A stretch of 64,000 bases of DNA from Malaya genurostris. Its lineage: Eukaryota; Arthropoda; Insecta; Diptera; Culicidae. The stretch is from assembly GCF_030247185.1 (NCBI RefSeq), contig NC_080571.1, positions 82,084,525 through 82,148,524 of the forward strand, given 5' to 3'. The notes beneath the pieces were generated by a model. The model worked only from the letters and a program-made list of their open reading frames with translations. It was not told where the DNA came from and made no database searches. Positions 35,211 through 45,607 of the stretch are shown here, piece after piece (the stretch's first letter is position 1; each line of letters starts with the position of its first letter). A program made the translations under genes and the position numbers.

Positions 35211-35679
35211 GAACATAGTTTTAGGATGACTAATAATGCACAATTAAATGAATAAAAACGTTTCTTAAGGCACCTAGTGGAGTGATAATGCCTTTCCTTT
35301 GTAATTTAAATAGTTTCATCAAAACATTTGTAAGATCATTTAGGGGTTAGCCAAATTTTGTGCTAGGGCACATAACCGTTTTCATTATTTTTACGTTTCG
35401 TCTTTGACTCATCAGTGCAGAGCAGTTCAAATTGAACTGCTTAGTGCTAAACTCGGCAGTTCAATTTGAACCGCTAAGCAGACGTAAAGTTTCTGCTACT
35501 TACAGAACACTTTTTGTTTTGCAACGAGGTGCAATGTCTTTTCTGACTGCTTTGAACTGCTCTGCACTGATGAGTCAAAGACGAAACGTAAAAATAATGA
35601 AAACGGATTTGTAAGATTCTATCCTTAGTCATTGGTATTGTGAGCTTACCAAATAACCTAATAGAATGTTTCAAACGAG
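35211..35679. other. Palindromic segment, no gene
   Basis: Contains an imperfect long inverted repeat. cattatttttacgtttcgtctttgactcatcagtgcagagcagttcaaa (from about 35383) is followed by its reverse complement ending near 35608. Arms are about 50 bp with a spacer near 120 bp. Probably a foldback MITE. Confidence 0.6.
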
Positions 35680-36235
35680 TCTAAGTCTTTCGAAATTGAT
35701 TCCTTCATCTACGAGAAATTTTGTTTGCATTGAAAACCACTGGGATTTGTTGATTACGTCACGTCTAACATTACATCTCTCGAATCGGAAATATTCGCCA
35801 TAACCCTTTCAAATTTGATTGACATTGTTAGTTTTCCAATAAGTTTACCGAAGTTTGTTGAGTCATCTGCGAGAAAATTCGGCTGATGAACGATGTCCGG
35901 TTAGTTGGTTACGTCACTTATACTAGTATATCTTCAGATCCAAAAGTGAAGGCCATTTGGTTTTCGAAACTCATCCACAATTCAATAGAAGCTTTCAAAT
36001 GAGCCTGTTGGAATCGGCTTGTAAAGATCAATTCAGTCATCTCTGAGAAAATTGAGCGGGAAAAACAACGTGTTTTGTCGCTTATGTCACTTATACCATT
36101 ATATTTCCGGAACCGAAAGTGACAACTATTTGATCTTTAAACTTGATTAGGCCTTTGATTCTGTCAAAAATGACAGAAATTATCTGAAATCTGAAATTCG
36201 ATGAAAGAGAAAGGCATTATTACACTACTAGGTGG
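35680..36235. repeat. Tandem repeat, about 165 bp unit, three diverged copies
   Basis: Starts of ggttacgtcact-type anchors at about 35748 (gattacgtcacg), 35911 and 36080 (gcttatgtcact), 163-169 bp apart. Each is followed by tata...atct, then (c)cggaaccgaaagtga-type sequence and catttgatctt. Single units also occur near 4612 and 33778. 36208-36236 holds gaaaggcattattacactactaggtgg, related to 52239-52267. Confidence 0.6.
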
Positions 36236-37368
36236 ATTAAAAATAGGTATTTTGTTTGCATTTTAGAGGTTGATTTTGGGACATAAAACCTTGACATGCC
36301 TTCAGAAGAATGTTTGAATGGAATTGTCCCCTTCTTTTGATATAATTAAAATTGTCGATCATCCACCTAGAAGTGATGTTGAAATAATAATATGCTTTTA
36401 TTGTGTGATAGAAAGTGCATCTCTTCGGAGAAGTTGTAGACCATATTATTACAAGAAAACATGCCGAACACATAAACTCTTCAAGAGTTTGGAGCATTAT
36501 TTATCGGAGGTCCCAAAATGTAGTTTTATCTTTTTACCTTTTTTATAAATTTAAACGAAAAAAAAATGTAACAAACAAGTTCAGAGTTCGCTTAAACTTT
36601 GGAAAACGAACTGACAAATCCAATTGCAAATGGAAAGTATTCCAGGAATTATACACGCTATTGCTTCTGTTTTTGGATCTGAATACTTTCCGAGTTATAC
36701 AAACTTTTACAGTTGCTTGACAATGTCTGTCACAATTAACCTCGAAAACGAAATATTCCAAATCCCAAATTTGAATACCTTTTCGTAATATAAATCAAAC
36801 GAGTCGTAGATTGTACACACTTATTTTTTTACCGAATTTTCAACAGCTGAAACAGCGGAAATCAGTTCGGTAACCCAATTGATTACTGATTGTTCGGTAA
36901 TAAAAAAATGGTAAACTGTCAAACAACAATCGAGAAGAAGGTCGGTAATTGGAAGACCATTTTACCATACGGACAGTATGATTTTTACGTATTCGACGAC
37001 TATTCAGATTTGCTGCATGAATTGTAATATTGTTCATAAAATACAACGTGCGTAAAACTGATTGTCCGATAAAAATTTGCATAATTTTTGTAAAATAATT
37101 TTACCGAAACACCAGTTATTTCTGATGATTACTTTAAAGTTTATCGAACAACGAAATCAAATTTTAGTGTGTAGGAATCCGTCAACTACCCTCTTAGAAA
37201 AAAACGTTCAACGGTGGTTAGTCCGATACGTTGGATCGTTAGTCCAACGAACGTCCAATCAATCGTTCAACGGGAAGCCAACACGGGACCTTCGTTTGCC
37301 GATTTTGAAGCAGACCGTTGAACCGAATGCCATTTTTTTTCGATCAACAAACCCGGCAGACAGAGGTC
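36236..37368. other. No gene recognised; tcggta/acagtatgattttta repeats
   Basis: Two copies of acagtatgatttttac (36972-36987 and 37816-37831) and many TTCGGTAA/TGCCGA motifs link 36860-38150 to 4430-4520. 36725-36753 repeats 20855-20883. 37200-37290 has clustered gttcaacgg/gttgga motifs. Frames are unassigned. Confidence 0.4.
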
Positions 37369-37568
37369 TATTGTTGAGCCATTTTAAATATGAAGAGTTG
37401 GAGCCCCGTTGGGCTAGTTTTACTGGAGAATTTCCGAAATTTTTCACACTATTTTTTAAAAACTGTGGTGTTAGTTTTTAAAAAATAGTGTGAAAAATTT
37501 CGGAAATTCTCCAGTAAAACTAGCCCAACGGGGCTCCAACTCTTCATATTAAAAATGGCTCAACAATA
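37369..37568. repeat. Nearly perfect 96-bp inverted repeat with 8-nt loop
   Basis: Left arm 37369-37464 and right arm 37473-37568 are reverse complements at 95 of 96 positions; loop gtggtgtt. Arms begin and end with TATTG/CAATA, so TA could be the target duplication of a foldback element. RNA from either strand would form a long dsRNA stem, a possible siRNA source (inference). An apparent frame running into it is not a gene. Confidence 0.9.
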
Positions 37569-38763
37569 CACACTTAAAACCGATTCTCGAGCTCGGCATA
37601 ATGAAATGCCGAATCGGATCGGCAACAAGAAATTTTACTGATTGTTCAGTATTTCACATGCTCATTGCTTAAATTCGTTATTGCAAAGTTCTGATATCTC
37701 GGTAAAGCGCATTTTATTGCCGAAGTTTGGAATAATATGTTGCTGAATTTGTCGGTAAACAACAAATATATCGAAATCAGCAAATCCATTTGCCGAGATT
37801 CGGTAATTGCATACGAACAGTATGATTTTTACCGTTTTTATCTATGATATTTCTTTTCGGGATTTGATTTTTTTTATTAAAGTGGGCATAATTAAAATAC
37901 ACTCATTCCCCAAACTTGGCTTTCGTGATAAGTTTTTCGTGCAATAATAATGGAAAATCCTTTCTACACTCGATTACTGAAGACTCGGTAATCCATGATT
38001 CGATCTCGATCGCTTTTGCCGAACTAACAGCAAAATTGCTGCTGACAAGTTCGGCAATATTTAACAGTTCAGGATTGCCGAAATTCTCAGTAATTATACA
38101 TTTTGCCGAGACGGTTACCGAGCTCTCGGCTGTGCAAATCTCGAAATATCTAGAATATCAACAAATTTTCTTTCGATATGAAGATAACACCTAATTTTCA
38201 CACTATTTTGGGTAATCACGCAGATATCGATTTTTTCGCCATATCCCAATAGTTGGGGTTTCGAACGAAGCACGCTGAAATGACGCTTGGAGTCAAACTT
38301 AGACATAGATTTCAAATACAATCAGTATTTTGGCTGTTTTTAGCACGGTTCCTTTCTGGCAACAGAATTGTTCGACTGTGACGTGTTAGGGCATGTTCAG
38401 GAGTGTTCTAGTTCTAGATGCAGAATTTATGTCAGTTTTAAAATTTAAATCTAGAAATTATAACAAAATAAACTGGCAGTCCCAGCATCGTTTTATCTGT
38501 GTTTCAAATATAGCAAAAATAGAAGGGCAGTTGACACCAGTTTTGAATTTGACAGTAGAACGGTTCGAATAAATAAAACTAAAACGGTTTGCTGGTGATA
38601 AGTTTGTTTCAGTTTCAGTGATATTATAGACCACTCATATAAATCGTGCAGCTGCTGAATTTGCTCTTAATCCTCAAAGCTTTAAGAATTTATTTGTCGA
38701 ATTTTTAAAATTTCACAAATCAAGATAGATAAGGCTATGAAACTTATTTTAATTTTGTTTGTT
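37569..38763. other. No gene; TGCCGA/TCGGCA motif cluster
   Basis: 37590-38145 is dense in TCGGCA, TGCCGA, TCGGTAA motifs in both orientations, ending tcggctgtgcaaatctcg as at 4484. These are probably subterminal repeats of a DNA-transposon family whose ends I could not define. 38340-38760 is featureless. Confidence 0.4.
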
Positions 38764-39750
38764 TCCATAAATACGTTTAGTTCAGTTTATATAAGTTTTT
38801 CTTCGCCGTAGCATCACTTTTACCTCAAATTCTTATCCTAATATAATTCTAAAATAGCCACAACGATTTAAATTTAATTAAATATATTCCTCTTATTACT
38901 TAAAGATCATCTTAGGTAATTCGTCATTAATTATGAAGTCTACTCGGAAATATTATTTGAACCAAACGATTAACTTCTATAAATTATAATATAAGCTGTT
39001 ATTTTCAGACATTTTGTTGATAATTTCATAAACTGTTTCGAGTTTGTTTGTATTATCACATAATTTCTATTCTAATTTAGATATTGGTTGAACTCATGGA
39101 CGCAGCTGGAATCAGAACTCAGTCTTAAAAGGGTACTTTATTAAATTGAAACACCAATTTTCTTTATGAAATGATAAATAAGTTTCATGTGTGGAAGGTC
39201 ACGACAAGCAAGAATATCTCGAACTGGGACATTGAATAGTCCACCTTGAGTACGCAAAGAATTCATTAGTTGAGATCTGACATCACGATCAATATCGCGA
39301 TAACCTTCGCCACAAGCACAATGATTAGTCTCGGAGAGCGCAATTCGAAGGAGATGTGCGTCTAACGTGTAGTGATTGGCAATGAGTCTGGACATCATAC
39401 GAATGAAATCCCTACTCACATCCAGTCCCCTGAACCATGCCTTTGTTGATATTTTCGGAATAATGGAGTGCATCCACCGACCCAGATCATCTCTATCTCA
39501 AGAAGCTTGCCAGCTGGCAAGTGTTCTTTGGCGAGATGCGCTATAGAGTTCGTTGAAAGCAAACGGTCTCTCATAAATTTCACCCTCAATAGCACCACAT
39601 TTGGCTAAAATATCGGCTCTTTCATTGCCAGGGATGGAGCAATGAGCCGGGACCCAGACTATAGTGATAAGATAATTATTGTTCAATATGTCGTTCAGGC
39701 ACTGTTTTATTTTGCCCAAGAAAAACGGTTCATTCTTGCCAGTCAAATTT
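38764..39750 (-). mobile_element. 5'-truncated I-type LINE, copy B
   Basis: 3' end at cataaatacgttta (38764), like the full-length element (45296), preceded by a T/G-rich stretch. 5' break after ttcattcttgccag near 39750. Over the shared part it is closer to copy A than to the full-length copy in the 3' UTR. A weak attttaat repeat occurs near both ends. Confidence 0.8.
39141..39746 (-). pseudogene. I-type LINE ORF2 C-terminal fragment, copy B
   Basis: Same region as copy A: end of RNase H (IVWVPAHCSIPGNERADILA) to the C-terminus. It differs by an in-frame TGA after SWQAS (near 39498) and by a 9-codon in-frame deletion that removes the HVIWTCVEY part of the zinc-type motif (DIDRDVRS instead). 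The result is two open segments, 39746-39498 and 39473-39141. It is non-functional. Confidence 0.85.
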
Positions 39751-41948
39751 TAATCGATTGATCGATATTTATAAAACAAAACTGAGTCGATGAAAGCGTA
39801 AGAACAAGGATAACTACGTGTTGTCTGTTTTGTCATTAACTATGAATAAAGTATGAGATGTAGAATAACTAAATTAATATCTGAAGGAATTCGAGCCACT
39901 AATATCTATTCATTTTTCAAAATTGCTGACTGATTTGTTGACAATGGAGAACACTGTGTATTTCCTGAGATCTTGTCTCCATAAAAATGAAAGCTTGTCA
40001 ACCTTTTCACTGGTGCGAGAAATTGGTAAACCGACCATCCTATCGCACGCACCAAAACTCGTCGAACCCCGTAGAAACACCATAATCAACTGTCACTTTT
40101 CGTTACGCAACCGACAACCACCGACCGGGAGAGCAATAGTTTGCAATATGCTAATTCATGAATAGATGAACATTAAACATACAAAACGTTCCCCCGCGTC
40201 CTCCCGCACACTTCGAAACGGTGGGAACCCGCGCCATTTACACGCGACATCAACCGGGTGTTACGACTAATTAAATACTCCTTCACTCAAATGCGAGCGA
40301 GCGTCAGCCAGCAGTAATTAAATGGTTCTGTTCTTTTCCGTTCCGTTCCCTTCCTATGCCATGGGGGATTGGCTCCTGTCTGCATTCGTGGATTCTTCCC
40401 ATGGGAATATCAGACTTTCGCTTTCGTCTGAGCTGCGTCTAGTCTAGTGTGTTAGTAGTACTGTTAGTTTAGTTATGTAATGTCAGTCAGATCAGCCGCA
40501 CGATTGGTTCAGAAAAGGGGAAACAGGAGAAAGTATGGGGGGGGGGGGGGGGGGGGGGTTTAAATTCATTCCAATCATCCAGGCATCCGCATCCAGTAGT
40601 CAGATTGTTCGTAGGGATGCTGTACTGCTCAAATGCTTTACGTTCGTTCTGTTTATATCGTGTCTGTCAAATATATGAAAATAGGAAGCCTGTATTTGTA
40701 GGTTATAAGGGTTTTTTTCAAACCAAATTGTTGAGCATCTCTACATTCCGTGAGCAGTCCAGTTTATCCCGCTACCCCAGCGATATTCTATTCCACTCAT
40801 AAATGATGATTGACAACAACTGGTTCTGGGGTACCGTGAGCAGAAACTTCCATCCACCGCTACGCACCCTCCACCCTCCCACTGACACATTTACATGTCA
40901 AGTATTCTGTTCATCGAACACCCCGAAATTTCAACACGTGCTACTCCAACTCCACTGCGATGCGACTGTGACTGCCCGGACGAATGTGAAGGCCGTGAAA
41001 TTTCTGGTTTCTCTGACGGGTAAAGTTCTCCACCAACCCCTCCCAATACTGCTGCTCTAGAACCAATCGATTGTAATTGATACGTTTGACGCTTGCTTCG
41101 AGAGCGGTACCAGAAAATTAGCGTGGAAACCGCTTGACCCATGACGTTTCGGCCGACCGAGTGAGAATCGTAAGAGAACACAGCCGGTGCCTCCGACAGA
41201 ACCCGCCGCGTAATGGAAAGCTGAAAATCAATTGGAATCCCGCCACTGACGGCATGAAGGAATCGAACGCGAACTTGGCGTGGTAAATGAAATTGAATTT
41301 AATCCCTACTTTTGATTAGCGTGACCAATGTTCATTGAGTTTCGGGTATTTCGAACTCCGGAGGGTTCATCGAGTCGAGAGGGCACTCGAATCGAATGTT
41401 ATGTAAATATTTGTAAGGACGGTCCGGATTTTTTGTTTGATGCATTTCCTGCAGCCGGTCGGTTGCAGTCGACGAGTTGCTGCCACTCCATTTGGAGTGG
41501 ATCGAATCGAACGGTTTTTTTTCTTCCTTCTGCACTTCGATTATGGTAATGAAGATACTTTGATTGATGGATCAGAAAATTTCGGCCGGCCCTAGCAGGG
41601 GAGTAGATTAATTTGATTGCCTTTCCAATGTTCTAATGGGCTCAATTGTAACGGGTATTAATATGCTTTTGATACGCTTTTGAGAAGAAATTGTGTTTAA
41701 TGATTTTGGGACATTGGAAATTGAACTGGAAAATACAATACGGATAATTCATGTGAACTCGTAATAAAAAGTTGTTCGAGTACCGTTCAGTAAAATTAAG
41801 TAAAATGAATGTCAGTGTTTAAAGTCATCATCACCAGTTCCGCTGATCGGTTTATTAAAAATATTCTGGATATTTAAATGTAGAAAACACAAAATCATTT
41901 TTACGGTTGTCGGTAAGATTTTACTGACTCTCATAAAGCTGAACATTA
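39751..41948. other. No gene recognised; G22 homopolymer
   Basis: A run of 22 G at 40537-40558. 40180-41560 is GC-richer and low in repeats, with many short antisense-overlapping frames and no domain. Candidate host non-coding DNA. Confidence 0.4.
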
Positions 41949-42189
41949 GGGTGGGACCAAATTTTTCGTGTTCCTTCTGGGCTCCATAAGAACTACGCAA
42001 AATTTTAGCTACATCGGTGAAACCATATTTCGCGCTCGAGGTTTAAAGTTTATATGGTATTTAGTACGGGGTACAAAAAAAAAACGGCTGGAGATCAACC
42101 CATAAATTCTACAAACCATTGGGTGTATCATTTTCGTAGGAAATTTTTCAATGAAGAAAACTTTCGAAGGCCGCAAAACAATCCGACAT
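41949..42189 (+). repeat. Dispersed repeat B, copy 1 (ggtgggaccaa...)
   Basis: Shares ggtgggac, cgtgttccttctgggctccataag, aaattttagct, ggtttaaagtttatatgg and agatcaa...gaagaaaa...tttcgaagg with 57125-57427 at moderate divergence. It is non-coding and joined to a mariner relic on the right. Confidence 0.6.
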
Positions 42190-42319
42190 TTGTAGAAAAA
42201 GCTTTTTGTAGAAAAAGACTGGGAGCTATCGCCTTCCGCGGTTGCAGTAGAATGAGAGGGTGCGAGCGAACAAGGGCGCGATAATCCTACCGTAGGCCTA
42301 CCGTGAATATTTGGCCGCA

Positions 42320-42665
42320 AATGAAACGAATACCATTCAGCGACCACCGAACTCACCTGATTTGGCTCCCTGCGACTTTTTACTACTCGGTCGACTCAAG
42401 TAACCGCTCAATGGAACGCGTTTCAGCACCCGAGATGAGATTATGGAAAAATCGCAGATGGCTCTGATGGCCATACCGACAACTGAATATAAAAACTGTT
42501 TCGATGATTGGATCAAGCGCTAGCAAAAGTGTGTTGCAGTCGATCGAGAGTCCTTTGAAGGGGACAAAATCGATTTTGATGAATAATCTCGTATTTTTAA
42601 TTATCTGAATAAAGTCGAGAAACTTTTTGATCAAGGTAGTAGTACCAATGTAAGTTAATTAAGGC
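42320..42665 (+). pseudogene. mariner transposase C-terminal relic
   Basis: + strand frame reads NSPDLAPCDFFLLGRL, then after a disrupted codon PLNGTRFSTRDEIMEKSQMA, AIPTTEYKNCFDDWIKR, a stop, and KCVAVDRE-like sequence. It covers the block around the third catalytic Asp (SPDLAPCDFF) and the C-terminal helix of a mariner (DD34D) transposase. A likely right terminus (gagaaactttttgatcaagg) follows at about 42618-42637. N-terminal two-thirds absent. Confidence 0.75.
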
Positions 42666-42841
42666 TTATACCACCCGTAAGATTGTATAGAAATCTGCTT
42701 TGCTTGACATTTGAGATGTTCACACTTTTTATGCACTTTTAAAATGAATATATGTTCAAAACTGTATGGCGATTGTTCAATTATTGTGCTTTGTAGAACT
42801 TCCAACAGCGAAGCCTGTCGCCGCTGACGGACCGCCATTTA

Positions 42842-43802
42842 TACCTTATGATAAAAAAAGAACCGGAATTTTCATTTTAAAATTCCCGCGCTTGTCCAAT
42901 CGGTAAACTTTTATTCTCTCAACGTTGGCAACACTTTTATACACATTCTGTCAAATTTTGACGCATATCGTACGATTAGTTTTTGTTTGGCGTCTATACA
43001 AAGAAGTTGAAAATTTTTCGTGTGGCGATTTTTATAATGGATGAAAACTTAGAACAACGTGCGTGCATCAAATTTTGTGTTGCAAATGGATTTAAGTGTT
43101 CCGAAACGTTGAAAATGTTAGAAAATGCCTTTGGTGAATCGTGTCTAGGAAAAACACAGGCATACGAGTGGTATAAACGCTTCAAAGGTGGTCGTACAAG
43201 CTTGGATCATGATGAGATCCCTGGCCGCCCAACAACATCTGTTACTGAAGAAAACATTGAATCGGCGAAGCAAATCGTGTTGCAAAATGGTTTTGTACCG
43301 ATTAGAGAGATTGCTGTGTTGTTGGGCGTCTCTTACGGATCAGCCGAACACATTTTAACTGATGTTTTGGGTTTGAAACACGTCGCTTCTCGGCTGGTGC
43401 CAAAAAAAAACTGAATTTCATTAAAAAACAGCGTCGTGTTGATGTGGCCAAAGAGATGATTTCCATCGCAGATAGTGACCCCACATTCATCGAATGCATC
43501 ATAACTGGTGATGAGGTGTGGATCTATGAATATGACGTCGAAACCGCACAACAATCGACCGAATGGCGCTTCGAAGGCGAGCCGTTGTTCTAAATTTTCT
43601 TCCATTATAAAAATCGCCACACGAAAATTTTTCCACTTCTTTTTGTAGACGTCAAACAAAAACTAACCCAACGATATGCGTCAAAATTTGACAGAATGTG
43701 TATAAAAGTGTTGCCAACATTGTGAGAGTTGAAAAGTTTACCGATTGGACAAGCGCGGGAATTTTAACATGAAAATTCCGGTTTATTTTTAATCATAAGG
43801 TA
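42842..43802 (+). mobile_element. mariner derivative with 217-219 bp inverted ends
   Basis: TA on both sides (42840-42841, 43803-43804). Left arm 42842-43058 and right arm 43584-43802 are inverted copies of each other. They include the 5' end, the 5' UTR and the first eight codons of the transposase. The natural 3' half of the element is therefore gone and replaced by an inverted 5' end. Total 961 bp. Confidence 0.85.
43039..43592 (+). pseudogene. mariner transposase, N-terminal two-fifths only
   Basis: Starts MDENLEQRACIKFCVANGF at 43039. It contains both helix-turn-helix regions (KTQAYEWYKRFKGGRTSLDH; GRPTTSVTEENIESAKQIV; IREIAVLLGVSYGSAEHI) and LKHVASRLVPKK. After a frameshift at about 43410 it continues FIKKQRRVDVAKEMI and the first catalytic Asp block CIITGDEVWIYEYD. 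It then runs into the inverted arm (stop at 43590-43592). The second and third Asp are absent. DNA-binding part only, no catalysis. A SETMAR-type mariner relative. Confidence 0.85.
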
Positions 43803-43804
43803 TA

Positions 43805-44333
43805 AAACTTATGTTGTGTACGTCTTGTCCTGGAAAGAGAATTCAAAAACATCGATTCAGAGTGACGAAGCAATAAAGGGAAAATTTCTCCAAAATTTGT
43901 TTCCAAACTGTTCCGTTAAAAAGTTGTGCCAGTTGCAGGCCAAATAAAAACTTCAAAACGATACTTTGTTTATCATCAGTGATGATCTAACCGAATTTCA
44001 TTTGAACGAAAAATATTTCTAGTCGTTTTGCCCTGAAGATGAAGGTATAACCTTCGAAACGTTGGTCGTTAACTAAAAATAAATGTTTTGATGAGAAACG
44101 AATTGACCAAAAAGCTATCTTTTATTTTTAACCGAAGTTCAAAATCTTAGGTTAAAATGAAAGATCCCATGGCTCTATATACTGCTGTTGAATTTCACCC
44201 GGATCTGACTTCCGGTTCCAGAGGTACAGGGTGAAATCTGTTCAAATTTCAAACCATCACTTAGAATGATGATGAACAAATTGGAAAGTTCACATTTGGA
44301 AGATTCACTGGCAAGTTAAAAAAAACATAGTAA
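43805..44333. other. No gene; GGAACCGGAAGT-type fragment
   Basis: 44195-44260 has cccggatctgacttccggttccagaggtacagggtg, part of the dispersed family seen at 21670 and 63230-63530. The rest is featureless. Confidence 0.45.
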
Positions 44334-44459
44334 TAAAGGGTGATTTTTTTTGCTGGTACTTTTTTGGCAACACTGTTTTTGATAGATCACGCGTGAAACG
44401 TGTCTTATATCATTGTCAAACTTATTCAGTTTGGTCTATAATTTAATCATGAATGGGCG

Positions 44460-44674
44460 CTGGTAAAGTTGGAGGAAGATTCACTTTTTTGTCGAAAAAT
44501 TGTGTTCAGCAAAAACGCTCTTTTCTGGTTGAATGGGTATGTCAACAAGCAAAATGGCCGCATCTGGAGTGAAGTGCAGCCAGATGCATTGTAGGAGCTA
44601 CCAATTCATCCTAAAACAGTCACTGTTTTGTGTGGATTATGGGACGGTGGCATTATTCGTGAAATACTGGTCGA
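44460..44674 (+). pseudogene. Outer element transposase, central fragment
   Basis: Continuous + frame LVKLEEDSLFCRKIVFSKN then ALFWLNGYVNKQNGRIWSE, one stop, LPIHPKTVTVLCGLWDGGII. This matches the first-Asp block of a widespread insect Tc1/mariner-type transposase (usually read as FSDEAHFWLNGYVNKQN). The catalytic D-E is replaced (FSKNALF). The DNA-binding domain upstream is missing. Ends at the mariner insertion. Confidence 0.75.
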
Positions 44675-44855
44675 TAACAGATCGGCTGAAAAGTTCGTAT
44701 CGTTTCTGTGAGAGGGCGCCACTAGAATTAAATCCATACCATTTTCAGTTAGTACCAACCTTCAAAAGATACGTGTATAAATTTGACAGCTGTCTGATTA
44801 TTAGTTTGTGAGATATTGCATTTTGAGTGAAGCTACTTTTGTTATTGTGATAAAA

Positions 44856-45280
44856 ATGGAAAAAAAGGAATTTCGTGTGTTGATGAAACACTACTTTTTG
44901 ATGAAAAAAAGTTCCGCCGATACCAAAAAATGGCTTGATTAGTGTTATCCAGACTCTGCACCGGGCGAAGCAACAATTCGTAAGTGGTTTGCAAAATTTC
45001 GTACTGGTCATATGAGCACCGAAGACGATGAACGCAGTGGACGTCCAAAAGAGGCTGTTACCGATGAAAAAGTGAAAAAAATCCACAAAACGATTTTCAA
45101 TGACCGTAAAGTGAAGTTGATCGAGATAGCTGACACCCTAAAGATATCAAAGGAACGTGTTTGACATATTATTCACGAATATTTGGATATGAGAAAGCTT
45201 TGTGCAAAATGGGTGCCGCGTGAGCTCACAATCGATCGAAAACAACAACAAATTGATGATTCTGAGCAGTGTTTGGAGCT
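44856..45280 (+). pseudogene. mariner transposase, left (N-terminal) half
   Basis: Begins MEKKEFRVLMKHYFLMKKSS at 44856. Two HTH regions (PGEATIRKWFAKFRTGHMST; EDDERSGRPKEAVTDEKVKK; LIEIADTLKISKERV) and LCAKWVPRELTIDRKQQ, reaching EQCLEL, where the LINE is inserted. In-frame stops after TKKWLD (44939) and after SKERV (45162). It would bind mariner TIRs if intact. The right half is at 51316-51940. Confidence 0.85.
45268..45280 (+). repeat. Target-site duplication of the I-type LINE, left copy
   Basis: AGTGTTTGGAGCT, identical to 51303-51315. It directly abuts the T15 run (poly(A) of the minus-strand LINE). Confidence 0.95.
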
Positions 45281-45295
45281 TTTTTTTTTTTTTTT

Positions 45296-45607
45296 CATAA
45301 ATACGTTTATTTCATAGGCAATATACATAAGTTTTTCTTCGCCGTGGCATCCACAATACATAGTAGTTTAAACCTAATACATTTCGAATATCATATTAGT
45401 ATGTTGGTACTCATTAGTTAATCTAAACACTGTTTTTATCAAGCGAGTTGCTATTTTAATTACATTAAATAAAATACATTTATTTTGTACATGATCTTAT
45501 AACTATTTCAGGATTGTTTGTATCAGTTCACCACTTATATTCAATATCCTATAGTTGGCTATTGGTTGAACTCATGGAAGAGAAAACAGTTTAACATAAA
45601 ATAAAAT
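45296..45607 (-). other. 3' UTR of the I-type LINE
   Basis: About 310 bp, AT-rich. Shares its outermost ttcttcgccg(t)ggcatc block and tattggttgaactcatgga with copies A and B; the middle is strongly diverged from them. Confidence 0.75.

Noticed and set aside
37062..37481. 139-codon ORF ending in the hairpin
   Set aside because: It crosses a repeat junction into the inverted repeat arm; no domain.
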